Source of the DNA: Thermoguttaceae bacterium | GTDB taxonomy: Bacteria > Planctomycetota > Planctomycetia > Pirellulales > Thermoguttaceae | Direction: 5' to 3' | DNA length: 64,000 nt | NCBI GenBank assembly: GCA_017407125.1 | Contig: JAFQXE010000028.1 | Span: 62,001-126,000, forward strand | Shown: one piece after another, positions 1-9,132 of the stretch | Layout: each line of letters starts with the position of its first letter | How positions within the stretch are numbered: position 1 is the first letter of the stretch | The notes under the pieces: model-generated | The model's input: only the letters and a program-made list of their open reading frames with translations | What the model was told of the DNA's origin: nothing | The model's database searches: none | Translations under genes and position numbers: made by a program

Positions 1-566
1 GCCGCGTCGACGCCGTTATTGTCGGGGCGGGAACGTTCTTTCACGACAACCCGACGCTCACCGCCCGGCTTCCAGAAGGGCGCGAGCCTCACCGCAAAGC
101 CGTCCGAGTCGTTTTCGGTCTGCACAAATCGACCCGGCAGGAAATGGAATCGTTCTTCCGACAGTCTAACTTATTCAAAACGCAAGCTCTCGCCCCGGTT
201 TGGCTGACGTGGGACGACGGCGAGATTACCGACCCGTTTACCAGCGCTGTCCTGTCCGAATCTTTAGAAGCCCCGTCTTTCCCAGCGCGGTTCAACCGTC
301 TATTAGAACGCCTTGCCGACTCCGGCGCGACGAACGTTCTGATCGAGGGCGGCGGACGTCTGCTCGGATCGCTGCTGGACGCCGATCTCATCGACGAAGT
401 CCATGCGTTTATCGCCCCGCAGCTTTTATGCGGCGGCGCCGACGCCGTTTCTCCCCTCATGGGCTTGGGCGCATCGTCCATGTCCCAGGCTAAAAAACTC
501 GTCGGAATTAAAACCCAGCTTCTCGACGGAGACGTGTACGTGCAGGGACGAATTAGCAATGAGTAA
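1..566 (+). CDS. ribD: RibD reductase domain (riboflavin biosynthesis), 5' truncated by window edge
   Basis: The frame is open from base 3 and ends at TAA 564-566. The visible ~187 residues are the C-terminal reductase half of the bifunctional pyrimidine deaminase/reductase, which in the cytoplasm reduces the ribosyl side chain of the deaminated pyrimidine with NADPH during riboflavin synthesis. Diagnostic pieces are DAVIVGAGT followed by DNPTLTAR near the left edge, and LIEGGGRLLGSLL near residue 110, the NADPH-binding part of the RibD_C (DHFR-like) fold. The zinc-binding deaminase half should lie left of the window. A hairpin terminator follows 20 bases after the stop. Truncation is due to the window, not to mutation. 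Confidence 0.9.
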   Translation, partial: RVDAVIVGAGTFFHDNPTLTARLPEGREPHRKAVRVVFGLHKSTRQEMESFFRQSNLFKTQALAPVWLTWDDGEITDPFTSAVLSESLEAPSFPARFNRLLERLADSGATNVLIEGGGRLLGSLLDADLIDEVHAFIAPQLLCGGADAVSPLMGLGASSMSQAKKLVGIKTQLLDGDVYVQGRISNE

Positions 567-570
567 GCGT

Positions 571-627
571 GACATTTTTTCGGAGTGCGAGAGTGAAGCG
601 AAAGCGGAACTCTCGCTTTTTTTATAA
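571..627 (+). terminator. Intrinsic terminator behind ribD, also a copy of a dispersed hairpin repeat
   Basis: The arms GCGAGAGT and ACTCTCGC enclose about 14 bases and are followed by a run of seven T. Nearly the same ~55-base unit, with two substituted bases in the loop (GCGAAAGC versus GCGTTAGC), occurs on the opposite strand at 58025-58080 behind the second PEP-CTERM gene. It is therefore both a terminator and a mobile or duplicated repeat beginning CGGAGTGCG. Confidence 0.8.
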
Positions 628-850
628 ATAGAATCGCTCAAACTGTCAAGCGTAGCTTGATACAGAAAATCAACCCTCTTGACGGCAAGCCGTCAAGTAC
701 GAAAGCGGCGCCAAGGCGCCGCACTCCGAAAAACGCGGACGAAGTCCGCCGAAGGATTTTAAGCCGCAAAGAACGCATAGTTTTTAAAATTTGCGAACAT
801 CCTCCGCACCTCCGCGTCTCCGCGTGAGTTTTTCCGGCGGTTGAGACAGC
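628..850. repeat. Intergenic train of short palindromes
   Basis: Between ribD and the PEP-CTERM gene lie successive small inverted repeats: TGTCAAGCG/TTGATACA near 645-665, TTGACGGC-AA-GCCGTCAA near 679-696, GCGGCGCC-AA-GGCGCCGC at 705-722 followed by ACTCC, and GCGGAC-GAA-GTCCGC near 736-750. At 796-830 follows a copy of the CTCCGCACCTCCGCGTCTCCGCG element that recurs near 7856 and 9230. No coding potential was seen here. Confidence 0.7.
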
Positions 851-958
851 CGCGATCCGGGTTGTACGGAGCGTCTTCTCATTTCACCTATCTTACCACA
901 CATCCAACTATTTTCTAATTTTTTTCTTTTCTTGTCTTCTCAAATGAAAAAACTGGGG

Positions 959-964
959 TATAAT
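959..964 (+). promoter_or_regulatory. Candidate -10 box upstream of PEP-CTERM gene
   Basis: TATAAT lies 55 bases before the start codon in an AT-rich stretch. The best -35 match, TTGTCT at 932-937, is 21 bases away, which is too far for a good sigma-70 promoter, so only the -10 element is moderately supported. Confidence 0.4.
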
Positions 965-1019
965 ATATTATAGTAAGTGAAAATACATTTATCCTGTTTC
1001 CCCATATCGGAGAATTAAT

Positions 1020-4000
1020 ATGTCTAACTCTCAAACCCGTTCATTTTTAACTCGCGTCAACGTTGCAGCGTTTGCGCTATTGTGCGCCGCGTTGTCTTTC
1101 TGTGCGTCGATTCTTTCAGCAGAAGAATATGACTTGAATCCAGGGGATACGCTCACTTTAGGAAGCGAATTGAACAACCCCGCCAATACCGTGAACGTCT
1201 TAGGCGGAACGTTGAAGGTGGACGGAACGACTGACATCACAGCCAACTTCAACTACGACGAAACTTCGGTTCTGACAATCGATTTGAGCAATAATTCTAT
1301 TTCGTCCAAGCACGTTACGCCCATGTCGCAGTCTCTGTTGAGCAGCGACAGCCGAGACATTTACTTTACCAACTCCGGGAACACGTCCGCCTATCTCCAC
1401 CTGGGCACAAGTTACGAATATGACAGAATGGATTACAGCGCCTATACAGGAACATACGTCGCCAAAGACGGGGCTATTGTCCACATTGAGTATGCTGACC
1501 ATAATATTGATGTAAATCTACGTATGGAATCCGGCACGACGCTTGTCATTCCATATAAAAGCGGCATTTATGCGTACAGAACCAGCAACAAATCGATTGA
1601 ACTGGAAAACGCCACTCTTCAATACGGAAGTTACGGGAATCTTTTCGCTAACGGAATAAGCTTTTCAGGCGATTGCACTCTGCAGTGCACCGGAAGCAAG
1701 GATTCAGACTGGTTTAGAATTACAAGCTCCAATCCCGACGACGGCAATTCATTTTCCGGCAGCGGTACGCTCACGTTTATTGGACCTGGTTATCTGGCAA
1801 TTAACAACTCCTATGCAGCAACTAAATATACCGGCGATTTCATTATTGGAACGAGCGCCGCAACAGGAAAATTGTCTCTGGAAGGCAACAACGCTATCAA
1901 TGCGGGTTCGTCAATTAAAGTTGTAAACGGAACCATCGATTGGTACGACAAATCGCAAGCGTTCAAGTCATTGGAATTTACCAAAGGCTCGATGGCGGGA
2001 ATGGCTGGAACGTTGACCATAAGCGACGAATTCCTGTTTAACTCATCCGACAATCTGACCGTCGGTAACGTTATTGCCGGCGCCGGCAAAGTTACCAAGA
2101 AGGGCGTCGGAACGCTGACGTTGTCCCAATCCAATTCGTACACCGGCGGAACGTCAATAACAGAAGGAACGCTGTCAGCTGGCAACGTCGGCGCTGTTGG
2201 AACAGGTCCGTTAACGGTCGACAACGCAACCTTCAGCGTCGTTTCCGGCACGGTTTCCGCCAGCAGCGTTACATTTACCGGCGACTGCACCTTTGATTCC
2301 TCTTCCGGCTGGAATTTATTAAAGAGCATTTCCGGTTCAGGAACGCTGACGCTCACCGGCTCTGGGTATTTAGCCGTCAAATCCGGCTATACCGCAACAA
2401 ATTATACTGGCGATATCATCGTTGGGACAGCCGCCAAAGCAGGCAAGCTCTCTTTTGAAGGCGGCAATGTAATGAACGCCAATACTGTCGTTAAAGTTGT
2501 CAATGGAACCGTTGACTGGAGAGAAAATGCAGAGTCATTCAAATCGTTTGAGTATTACAGCGGAACGATGCAAAATATGACAGGAACTTTAACGTTAAGC
2601 TCTGAATTCCTATACGATTCGTCAACCAATTTGACCGTTTCCTGCGTTCTTGCGGGCACAGCCAAACTCACCAAGAAGGGCAGCGGAACGCTGACGCTGT
2701 CGGCGGAAAACACGTATACCGGCGCAACGTCAATTAAAGGCGGAACTCTGGTTGCAACCACGCTCAAAGCTGTCGGGCCTGGACCGTTAACCATCGACAA
2801 TGGAACGTTGAGCATCGTTCAGGACATCGTTCCTGCCAGCAGCGTAACCATTACCGGCGATTCCACTTTTAATTCCTCGTCCGGCTGGAATTTGGTGAAG
2901 GGTCTTACCGGGTCTGGAACGCTGACGCTTACCGGAACCGGTTATTTAGCATTCAAAGACGGATATTCAGCAACCGGCTACACAGGCGATTTCCTTATTG
3001 GGACCACCGAAAAAAAGGGCGAGATCTCTTTTGAAAGCAACAATACAATCAACGCCGGCAGTTCTCTCAAGGTTGTCAACGGAACCGTCGACTGGAGAGG
3101 GCATACAGAGACGTTCAAATCGTTTGAATACTACGGCGGAGCAGGAATGAAGAATCCGGCCGGCGCCGTTATGATATTAAGCGACGAATTTATTTACGAT
3201 TCGTCCACCCCGCTGACCGTTGGCGTTGTCATTGACGGAGCTGCCTCGTTAACCAAAAACGGCGACGGGACGCTGTCTCTTTCCGCCGCTAACACGTATA
3301 CCGGCGGAACAACGATTTCATCGGGAACGCTGGCTCTGACCGGCTCCACTGGCTCACTGGGTTCCGGCGATGTAACAGTTGGCGAAAACGCGACGCTGGA
3401 AATTAACTACGACAACGCGTCAACAACGGCGACTTTACCGACGCTGTCGATGGCTGAAGGGTCTTCGCTCAAAGTTACATCCGGAAAGGTTGAATTTTCT
3501 GACGACGACGTTACTCTGAACAATCTTTCCGGCGAAAACGGGGATGTCAACGTAACCGGCGCTCTGACGCTCAACAACGACAAAAAGACGAAGTACTCCG
3601 GGGCGATCTCGGCGCAATCCATCACCAAGACGGGCGACGAAACGCTTCAGCTATACTGCGCCGCGGAAAACATGATTGACGCCTCCAGCTTCGTCGTCTC
3701 GTCCGGCCGTCTGGATATGCAAAAGTACTTCACAGGCGATTTGCAAATTAACTCCGGCGCGGCGTTCTCGCCCGGCAACTCCGTCGGAACGCTGGAACAG
3801 ACAGGTAACTTTACCCTCGACTCCGGCGCAATCCTGTTGATGGAACTGGGCGGAACCGACGTCGACGAAAACGACCAGCTGATTGTTAACGGCAATCTTA
3901 ATCTGACTAACGGATCGGTTATTGAGCTCGTTCTCTCTGACAACAGCTCGTTAAAGGGCGGCGATACCTTCACCGCTATTTTACATGCGAATAACAGCGG

Positions 4001-4193
4001 CGACCTTGCCGACGACTTTATTGACAATTACGTTCGTTCTTACTATTTCACCGGTTTGGAATACAGCCCAATGGGCGACGGCACGTACGCTATCACCGGT
4101 TATCTTGACCCCAACGCCATTCCGGAACCGTCAACCTGGGCGCTGTTGTTACTCGGCGCCGCGGGTCTGCTGTACTGGCGGAAAAGAAAGTAA
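1020..4193 (+). CDS. PEP-CTERM secreted protein with autotransporter-type repeats (1057 aa)
   Basis: The start ATG follows CGGAG by 7 bases. Residues 1-35 form a signal peptide. The middle holds three tandem units of about 193 residues (DNA period 576-579 bases, anchored by KVVNGT at about 1914, 2493 and 3067). Each contains the autotransporter-associated strand motif, for example GTLTLSAENTYTGATS, which predicts a long beta-helix. The C-terminus is a PEP-CTERM sorting signal: IPEPSTWALL, a hydrophobic helix, then RKRK. In other bacteria this signal is cleaved by an exosortase, with the product exported to the surface or extracellular matrix; no exosortase gene is in the window. The last ~170 residues match those of the gene at 58095-60653, so the two are paralogues. 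Its precise role is unknown; adhesion or an envelope/EPS role is only inferred. Confidence 0.88.
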   Translation: MSNSQTRSFLTRVNVAAFALLCAALSFCASILSAEEYDLNPGDTLTLGSELNNPANTVNVLGGTLKVDGTTDITANFNYDETSVLTIDLSNNSISSKHVTPMSQSLLSSDSRDIYFTNSGNTSAYLHLGTSYEYDRMDYSAYTGTYVAKDGAIVHIEYADHNIDVNLRMESGTTLVIPYKSGIYAYRTSNKSIELENATLQYGSYGNLFANGISFSGDCTLQCTGSKDSDWFRITSSNPDDGNSFSGSGTLTFIGPGYLAINNSYAATKYTGDFIIGTSAATGKLSLEGNNAINAGSSIKVVNGTIDWYDKSQAFKSLEFTKGSMAGMAGTLTISDEFLFNSSDNLTVGNVIAGAGKVTKKGVGTLTLSQSNSYTGGTSITEGTLSAGNVGAVGTGPLTVDNATFSVVSGTVSASSVTFTGDCTFDSSSGWNLLKSISGSGTLTLTGSGYLAVKSGYTATNYTGDIIVGTAAKAGKLSFEGGNVMNANTVVKVVNGTVDWRENAESFKSFEYYSGTMQNMTGTLTLSSEFLYDSSTNLTVSCVLAGTAKLTKKGSGTLTLSAENTYTGATSIKGGTLVATTLKAVGPGPLTIDNGTLSIVQDIVPASSVTITGDSTFNSSSGWNLVKGLTGSGTLTLTGTGYLAFKDGYSATGYTGDFLIGTTEKKGEISFESNNTINAGSSLKVVNGTVDWRGHTETFKSFEYYGGAGMKNPAGAVMILSDEFIYDSSTPLTVGVVIDGAASLTKNGDGTLSLSAANTYTGGTTISSGTLALTGSTGSLGSGDVTVGENATLEINYDNASTTATLPTLSMAEGSSLKVTSGKVEFSDDDVTLNNLSGENGDVNVTGALTLNNDKKTKYSGAISAQSITKTGDETLQLYCAAENMIDASSFVVSSGRLDMQKYFTGDLQINSGAAFSPGNSVGTLEQTGNFTLDSGAILLMELGGTDVDENDQLIVNGNLNLTNGSVIELVLSDNSSLKGGDTFTAILHANNSGDLADDFIDNYVRSYYFTGLEYSPMGDGTYAITGYLDPNAIPEPSTWALLLLGAAGLLYWRKRK

Positions 4194-4196
4194 TAT

Positions 4197-4223
4197 GGAG
4201 TGCGACGGCTTGACGTCGCTTTT
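4197..4223. repeat. GGAGTGCG-family hairpin, copy 2a
   Basis: GGAGTGCGACGGCTTGACGT, then CGCTTTT, starts just after the stop of the PEP-CTERM gene. The stem is GCGACG/CGTCGC. An inverted copy lies at 4381-4406, about 180 bases away. Confidence 0.75.
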
Positions 4224-4245
4224 CCAAGAAAAGAGTTGAGAACAA

Positions 4246-4296
4246 CAAATAAAGTAGTTCGTGCCAATAACGTGCGAACTACTTTTATTTTTCCTT
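4246..4296 (+). terminator. Intrinsic terminator of PEP-CTERM gene
   Basis: AAAGTAGTTCG and CGAACTACTTT enclose a loop of about 13 bases and are followed by TATTTTT. This is a typical Rho-independent terminator 55-100 bases behind the stop codon. Confidence 0.8.
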
Positions 4297-4380
4297 CGAC
4301 TGTTTTTTAGGTTCAGATAATTCTTCCCACGTTATCAGCACGAATAAATATTATCGTCGTTCGCGGCGGTTCTGGTAATG

Positions 4381-4406
4381 AAAGCGACGTCAAGCCGTCG
4401 CACTCC
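4381..4406. repeat. GGAGTGCG-family hairpin, copy 2b (inverted)
   Basis: AAAGCGACGTCAAGCCGTCG then CACTCC is the exact reverse complement of the core of the copy at 4197. The pair brackets the terminator and could fold into a larger structure. Confidence 0.75.
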
Positions 4407-4442
4407 ATAAGCCCCCCTATTCCAATTCTCTCTCGAATACTC

Positions 4443-4504
4443 TATAATCTTAGAATAGATTCCTCACCACTTACCACTAACCACTTACCACTAACCACTA
4501 AATA
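4443..4504 (+). promoter_or_regulatory. Possible promoter and heptamer repeat before the HzsA-related gene
   Basis: TATAAT at 4443-4448 has a weak TTCCAA 17 bases upstream. Downstream, 4468-4503 is a tandem array of the heptamer CCACTTA/CCACTAA (five units), which would lie in the 5' untranslated region directly before the gene. There is no Shine-Dalgarno match. Confidence 0.4.
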
Positions 4505-4510
4505 CCTGCC

Positions 4511-7500
4511 ATGCACCACCCCAAACTCACCGCGGCTTTAGCCGTTATACTCAACGCGCTGTTGTTGTCCCTCGTTCAGGCGCAGCCGGACGACGTCATT
4601 TTCCAAATCGGGACGCCGGACGCGTGTTCCGCCGAGTTCCTCAACAAGCCGGACTGGAAAGCGTTCGCGGACAAAGTCCCGGATAAATCCCAGCCTGTCC
4701 CGTTTCTTCATTTTACAGTCGGGAAAGACGAGGACGCTGCCTGGACGCCGTGGCACTGGTCGACTCACGAGGCGAAAGCCGGGTTCCGGCAGTTTACCGC
4801 TGAAATTGAGTTCACCGCCAATCGGGACTACAATCAGAATCTGTACCTGATCATCGGCGTTTGTCACGGTCTGGAGCCGTCGGAAGTCGTTGTCGATACC
4901 AACGGGACGCCGTCGCCGGTGATCCGGTCGGTCAAGTTCTCCCAGCGTGAAAATCCATGGGAGCAGTTCGAGCGAGTCGGGACGTATCAGCACGACGTCG
5001 TTGTCATTCCCGCCGGGGCGGTGAAGAAGGGCGTCAATACGATTTCTGTAACACTTCGCGACGGCAGTCTGATTTTTTACGATTACGTCTGTCTGAGAGA
5101 AAAACCGCAGCCGCTGGATCAAAAGGGGGTTGAGCCGCTTCTGACGCAGTTTCGACGCGCCGGAATGCCGGATGAAATTCTCTTCGTTCTCCGCAAGCCC
5201 AGTTACGACGCGCACTGGTACGCCAACATCGGCTATTACGGAGACAACGTCTGCCGGCTGCCGTTCCCGATGAACTCCGGCGGGGCGATTTGCATTTACA
5301 ACGTCGAAACGAAACAGGTCAGAACCATTTTCTCCGATCCCGGGGGGAACATTCGCGACCCGCAAATTCATTACGACGGAAAGAAAGTCCTCTTTTCCTA
5401 TTTGCCGTCCGGGAAAAAACACTACAGTCTGTACGAAATCAACATTGACGGAACAGGTCTGAAACAGATTACCGGCGTTGGGGAAGACGCCCCGCTGACG
5501 CTGCCGGACGGGGTCGTCCCGTCGACGACGCCGGAACACCGTTCGACCGCCGCCAGCCGCGGCAGCGACCGCGATTTCGCGCCCCCAGGCTGGGACGACT
5601 ACGAGCCGACGTACCTGCCGGACGATTCAATTATCTTCTGTTCCACGCGCGCCAAACGCTGGGTCAACTGCTGGCTGACGCAAGTCGGGACGATTCATAA
5701 ATGTAACGCCGACGGCTCCAATATTCGCCCGCTGTCGTGCAACGTCGAGCAGGACAACACGCCCTGGGTTCTTCCCAACGGACAGGTTATCTATATGCGG
5801 TGGGAATACGTCGACCGGGAACAGGTTACGTACCATCACCTCTGGACGATGAACCCGGACGGAACGCGGCAGATGGTCTACTACGGCAACCAGCGACCGT
5901 ACATCACCATGCTGGCGCCGAAACCCATTCCCGGAACGGACAAAGTCGTCTGTATTTTCTCGCCCGGTCACGGCAGACGCGAGCATTACGGCCCCATTAC
6001 GATTGTCGATCCGCGTCTGGGTCCGGACTCCCCCCTGGGCGCCAAGACGATTACCAAAACCAACGATTTCGCCGACCCCTGGGCGTTTTCCGAGGACATG
6101 TTCATGGCGGCGTCATACGATAAAATCGTGCTGGTCAACGGAGCAGGGCGGGTGGAAACCCTCTTCACGCTTCCCCCGGATCTGTTTAAGGGCGCCGACC
6201 CGGCTGACCAGTCCAACCAGGGCTACGCAGCAGACAACCGCTTGCCGTCGACCGACCTTAGTCCGCGCAGCTTCTGGATAAGCGAGCCGCGCCCGATCAT
6301 GCCCCGTCAGCGGGAACGCGTTATTTCAGACCAGACCGACCCGAACGCCCAATGGGGTTCTCTGGCTCTGGCGAATATTTATCGCGGACGCAAAATGAAA
6401 GACGTCCCGCCGGGAACTGTTACACATCTGCTGATTTACGAGACGCTGCCCAAGCCGATTCATTATTCCGGCGGCATGGAGCAGATGTCGTCTTTCGGGA
6501 CGTTTACCCTGGAGCGTCTTTACGGCTCCGTTCCCGTTACGCCGGAAGGATCCGCCTACTTCAACCTGCCGCCCAACAGAGCGTTCCTCTTCCTCGCGAT
6601 GGACAAAGACGGTCATTGCGTTAAACGAATGCACTCGTTTACGTCCGTCATGCCGGGAGAGCGCACCGCGTGCATCGGCTGTCACGAAGAGAGAACGGAA
6701 ACGCCCAACGCCGACGACCGGGATCGGCTCTTCCGGTTGATGAGAAGCGCGCCCGTCAATCCCGAACCCGTTGCAGGCTATCCCGATATTTTCTCTTTCC
6801 CCCGCGACATTCAGCCCATTCTCGACAAGTACTGCCTGGAATGTCACAACCCGGACAGGGAAGAGGGGGGATTCAACGCCTCAGGACACTGGAACCCGGT
6901 TTATACGTTCAGCTACATGCAGATGTCGTGGCGAAAAATGTTCGGCGACAACCGCAACCGACCCAGAAGCAACTTCGACCCGTACGAGATCGGAACGGGG
7001 TCCAGTACGCTGTTGAAGATGATCGAAGAACATCACGAGGGGGTCAACATGGACGAAAAAGACGTGAAGATGATTCGTCTTTGGCTGGACGCTGGCGCGA
7101 ACTACGCCGGAACGTACGCCGCCAACGCCTCCGGCGGGCTGGGATACTACATGCAAAACAGAAACGTCCGCAACGACCGCGACTGGCCCGAAACGAAAGC
7201 CATGGACGAGGCGATTACCCGCCGCTGCGACCCGTGTCACTGCCCGACGGCGAAGGAACGGCAAATCGGGACGTACAGGCTGTTCACAGACTATAAAGTC
7301 GACCATTTCCCTCCGCATCAGAACAATATGTTCGTCGCTCACACCCTGACCGAGGACGGCGGACGGTTCAACCGGCACGTCATTTTCGATTTATCGTATC
7401 CGGACCAGTCCAAAGCCCTCCGCGGTCCGCTGTCCAAGTCCGCCGGCGGATTAGGAACATGTGAAGCGAAGGCAGGAAAAGTCGTATTCAAAGATACGTC

Positions 7501-7765
7501 CGACCCGGACTACCAGACGATTCTGGCTGGAATCGAACGCGGCCGCCGTTACATTTTGGAAGAGGACAACCGATTCAGCATGTGGGATCCGTCGCCCAAC
7601 AACGGGAAAGACTGCCCGAAACGCTTCGTTCCCCGCTGGGCGTACCTGCGCGAGATGATTCGTTACGGACTCCTCCCCGTCGACGCCGACCCCAACGCCT
7701 CGTACAACCCCTACGAACTCGACCGCCTGTACTTTGAATCGCAGTGGTACAAGGGAGGCAATTAA
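4511..7765 (+). CDS. HzsA-related secreted protein with beta-propeller and CxxCH haem motifs (1084 aa)
   Basis: A signal peptide ends at about VQAQP, residue 25. Residues 26-200 resemble the carbohydrate-binding/lyase accessory fold that opens with FQIG and continues with WTPWHWST. Residues ~215-600 look like a TolB/WD40-type propeller, with strands such as SYLPSGKKHYSLYEI. The C-terminal third has three c-type haem motifs: CIGCH at 721, CLECH at 775 and CDPCH at 906. This layout matches proteins called HzsA-related in planctomycetes, after the hydrazine synthase alpha subunit, but nothing here supports anammox: no HzsB/C or hydrazine dehydrogenase genes are adjacent. It is probably a periplasmic or cell-surface redox or carbohydrate-linked protein. 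It stands alone between repeat-rich spacers. Confidence 0.75.
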   Translation: MHHPKLTAALAVILNALLLSLVQAQPDDVIFQIGTPDACSAEFLNKPDWKAFADKVPDKSQPVPFLHFTVGKDEDAAWTPWHWSTHEAKAGFRQFTAEIEFTANRDYNQNLYLIIGVCHGLEPSEVVVDTNGTPSPVIRSVKFSQRENPWEQFERVGTYQHDVVVIPAGAVKKGVNTISVTLRDGSLIFYDYVCLREKPQPLDQKGVEPLLTQFRRAGMPDEILFVLRKPSYDAHWYANIGYYGDNVCRLPFPMNSGGAICIYNVETKQVRTIFSDPGGNIRDPQIHYDGKKVLFSYLPSGKKHYSLYEINIDGTGLKQITGVGEDAPLTLPDGVVPSTTPEHRSTAASRGSDRDFAPPGWDDYEPTYLPDDSIIFCSTRAKRWVNCWLTQVGTIHKCNADGSNIRPLSCNVEQDNTPWVLPNGQVIYMRWEYVDREQVTYHHLWTMNPDGTRQMVYYGNQRPYITMLAPKPIPGTDKVVCIFSPGHGRREHYGPITIVDPRLGPDSPLGAKTITKTNDFADPWAFSEDMFMAASYDKIVLVNGAGRVETLFTLPPDLFKGADPADQSNQGYAADNRLPSTDLSPRSFWISEPRPIMPRQRERVISDQTDPNAQWGSLALANIYRGRKMKDVPPGTVTHLLIYETLPKPIHYSGGMEQMSSFGTFTLERLYGSVPVTPEGSAYFNLPPNRAFLFLAMDKDGHCVKRMHSFTSVMPGERTACIGCHEERTETPNADDRDRLFRLMRSAPVNPEPVAGYPDIFSFPRDIQPILDKYCLECHNPDREEGGFNASGHWNPVYTFSYMQMSWRKMFGDNRNRPRSNFDPYEIGTGSSTLLKMIEEHHEGVNMDEKDVKMIRLWLDAGANYAGTYAANASGGLGYYMQNRNVRNDRDWPETKAMDEAITRRCDPCHCPTAKERQIGTYRLFTDYKVDHFPPHQNNMFVAHTLTEDGGRFNRHVIFDLSYPDQSKALRGPLSKSAGGLGTCEAKAGKVVFKDTSDPDYQTILAGIERGRRYILEEDNRFSMWDPSPNNGKDCPKRFVPRWAYLREMIRYGLLPVDADPNASYNPYELDRLYFESQWYKGGN

Positions 7766-8046
7766 TGGAAGGCGGTAATGGAGCGACCATCGGGAGCGGA
7801 ATTACGCATTCGCCGTCAGGCGAACTAAACCAAGGTGCTTAAGCCCCCCGGAAAGCCTCACGCGGAGACGCGGAGATGCGGAGGAAGTTCGCGAAGTAAT
7901 GAAAGGCGGTAACGGAGCGAGCGAAGCGAGCGTAGTTACGCTTAGGTGAGCCACGGGTGTAAACCCGTGGGCGTGAGCGAAGCGAACAAAAAAGTCTCAC
8001 GCAAAGTCCGCGAAGTCCGCAAAGTTTTAAAAGTCCATATAGAACC
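7766..8046. repeat. Repeat-filled spacer (281 bp)
   Basis: This holds at least three elements found elsewhere in the window. GGAAGGCGGTAATGGAGCGA at 7768 and a variant at 7899 recur at 25682. The CGCGGAGACGCGGAGATGCG element at 7861 matches 796-830 in reverse. The hairpin CCACGGGTGT/AAACCCGTGG at 7951-7970, with following GTGAGCGAAGCGAACAAAAA, recurs at 25715-25757. No gene is visible. Confidence 0.75.
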
Positions 8047-8742
8047 ATGAGCATAGACTTAAACTTCAAACCAAACGATATCGATGAAAATGCGATTAAA
8101 CCGGTGGCTGCCGCCGCGATGGGAGCGTACTACTATCGGAAAATGCTATTAATGCTTTTTCAAATAAACCTCTATGGGGCATTAATATTCTTCTTTGCTT
8201 TGGCATCTGTATCCGAACAATTATCGAAGGTTCTTTTTGTTGTTCTTGCAATAGCGCTGCCGGGCATTTTCTTTGTTTTTTGTATCTGGTGGATGATATT
8301 ATTGTATAAATCCTCGAGAGCGTTTTGCCGGATTCGAAAAGAAATCATCCCAAATGCTAAATCCACTATTGTCAGATCGTGGATAGCGTTTTTTATATCA
8401 TCGGGAATCCTCATTTTTGTACAATCGATTTTACCTGACCTTGTTTTTCCAACTGTTCTTATTACACCAACATTTGTTAAAACTTTATGTCCAACATCAA
8501 TGACAGAATGGTATATACTGTTAGTAATACTTGCGCCCGCCATTTACAGTATTGGCGTTTTCGCATTATTCATTTATCGGATAAAGCAAAAATTCGTTCC
8601 TGACAAAATCCCGGGCTGGCTGGCGGCGCTGTTTTTCGTTTGCCTGTATCCGGTCGCCATATACTGTTATGTCGATAAAATCTATCGATTCTTTTCCAAA
8701 CAGTTTGGATATAAGGCGATTGAAAAGATATACATTCCATAA
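8047..8742 (+). CDS. Polytopic membrane protein, unknown function (231 aa)
   Basis: About five or six hydrophobic helices are visible: two around residues 38-85 (GALIFFFALASV, then LPGIFFVFCIWWMILL), one near 115-135, one near 155-178 and one near 190-205. No known family is recognised. The stop is followed after 2 bases by the next start, so it is probably the first gene of an operon with the 121-aa protein and possibly the DUF4132 protein. The region is AT-richer than the flanking genes. There is no signal peptide and no catalytic motif. Confidence 0.7.
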   Translation: MSIDLNFKPNDIDENAIKPVAAAAMGAYYYRKMLLMLFQINLYGALIFFFALASVSEQLSKVLFVVLAIALPGIFFVFCIWWMILLYKSSRAFCRIRKEIIPNAKSTIVRSWIAFFISSGILIFVQSILPDLVFPTVLITPTFVKTLCPTSMTEWYILLVILAPAIYSIGVFALFIYRIKQKFVPDKIPGWLAALFFVCLYPVAIYCYVDKIYRFFSKQFGYKAIEKIYIP

Positions 8743-8744
8743 CC

Positions 8745-9110
8745 ATGAAACTATACTTCACCATCAAGCGTTTGGATCGCATTTCCGACTTGACGGCGGA
8801 CGATTCAAACCCGCTGACGAAGCAGGAATTCGATTTCGACCCGGCGCCGAAGACGCTTCGGGAACTGTTAACCCAGCTTGTCAAGCACAACGTATTAGAA
8901 TACGAGAAGAAGATCCCGGAGTTGCCCAATAAAACCAAGCCGCAAGTAAACAAATCGGTCGAGACGGTAATTCAAGCGTTTGAAGACGGGCTGTTTCGCG
9001 CGTTCAGTCCAGACGGGGAACTCACCCAGCTGGACGAACCGCTCAACCTCGCCGACGGCTCAACGCTGACGTTTATCCGCCTTGCGTTTTTAGCTGGAAG
9101 TTATTTTTAA
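8745..9110 (+). CDS. Conserved-looking small protein upstream of DUF4132 gene (121 aa)
   Basis: A soluble acidic protein with no signal peptide or membrane segment. It begins MKLYFTIKRLDRI and ends in a compact region, FEDGLFRAFSPDGEL, followed by GSTLTFIRLAFLAG. It starts 2 bases after the membrane-protein gene and precedes the 1627-aa DUF4132-type gene by 223 bases of repeat DNA. I do not recognise a named domain. The tight linkage on the left and orientation suggest it works with its neighbours, but no function can be given. Confidence 0.65.
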   Translation: MKLYFTIKRLDRISDLTADDSNPLTKQEFDFDPAPKTLRELLTQLVKHNVLEYEKKIPELPNKTKPQVNKSVETVIQAFEDGLFRAFSPDGELTQLDEPLNLADGSTLTFIRLAFLAGSYF

Positions 9111-9132
9111 AATATGGTTTATTGAGGAACAT

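Noticed and set aside
4538-5539. 333-residue minus-strand frame over the HzsA-related gene
   Set aside because: Shadow of a real gene; composition is Arg-rich and no domain is visible.
4511-7765. Evidence for an anammox organism
   Set aside because: Only a distant HzsA-like protein is seen; related proteins occur in many planctomycetes and no other anammox gene is present.
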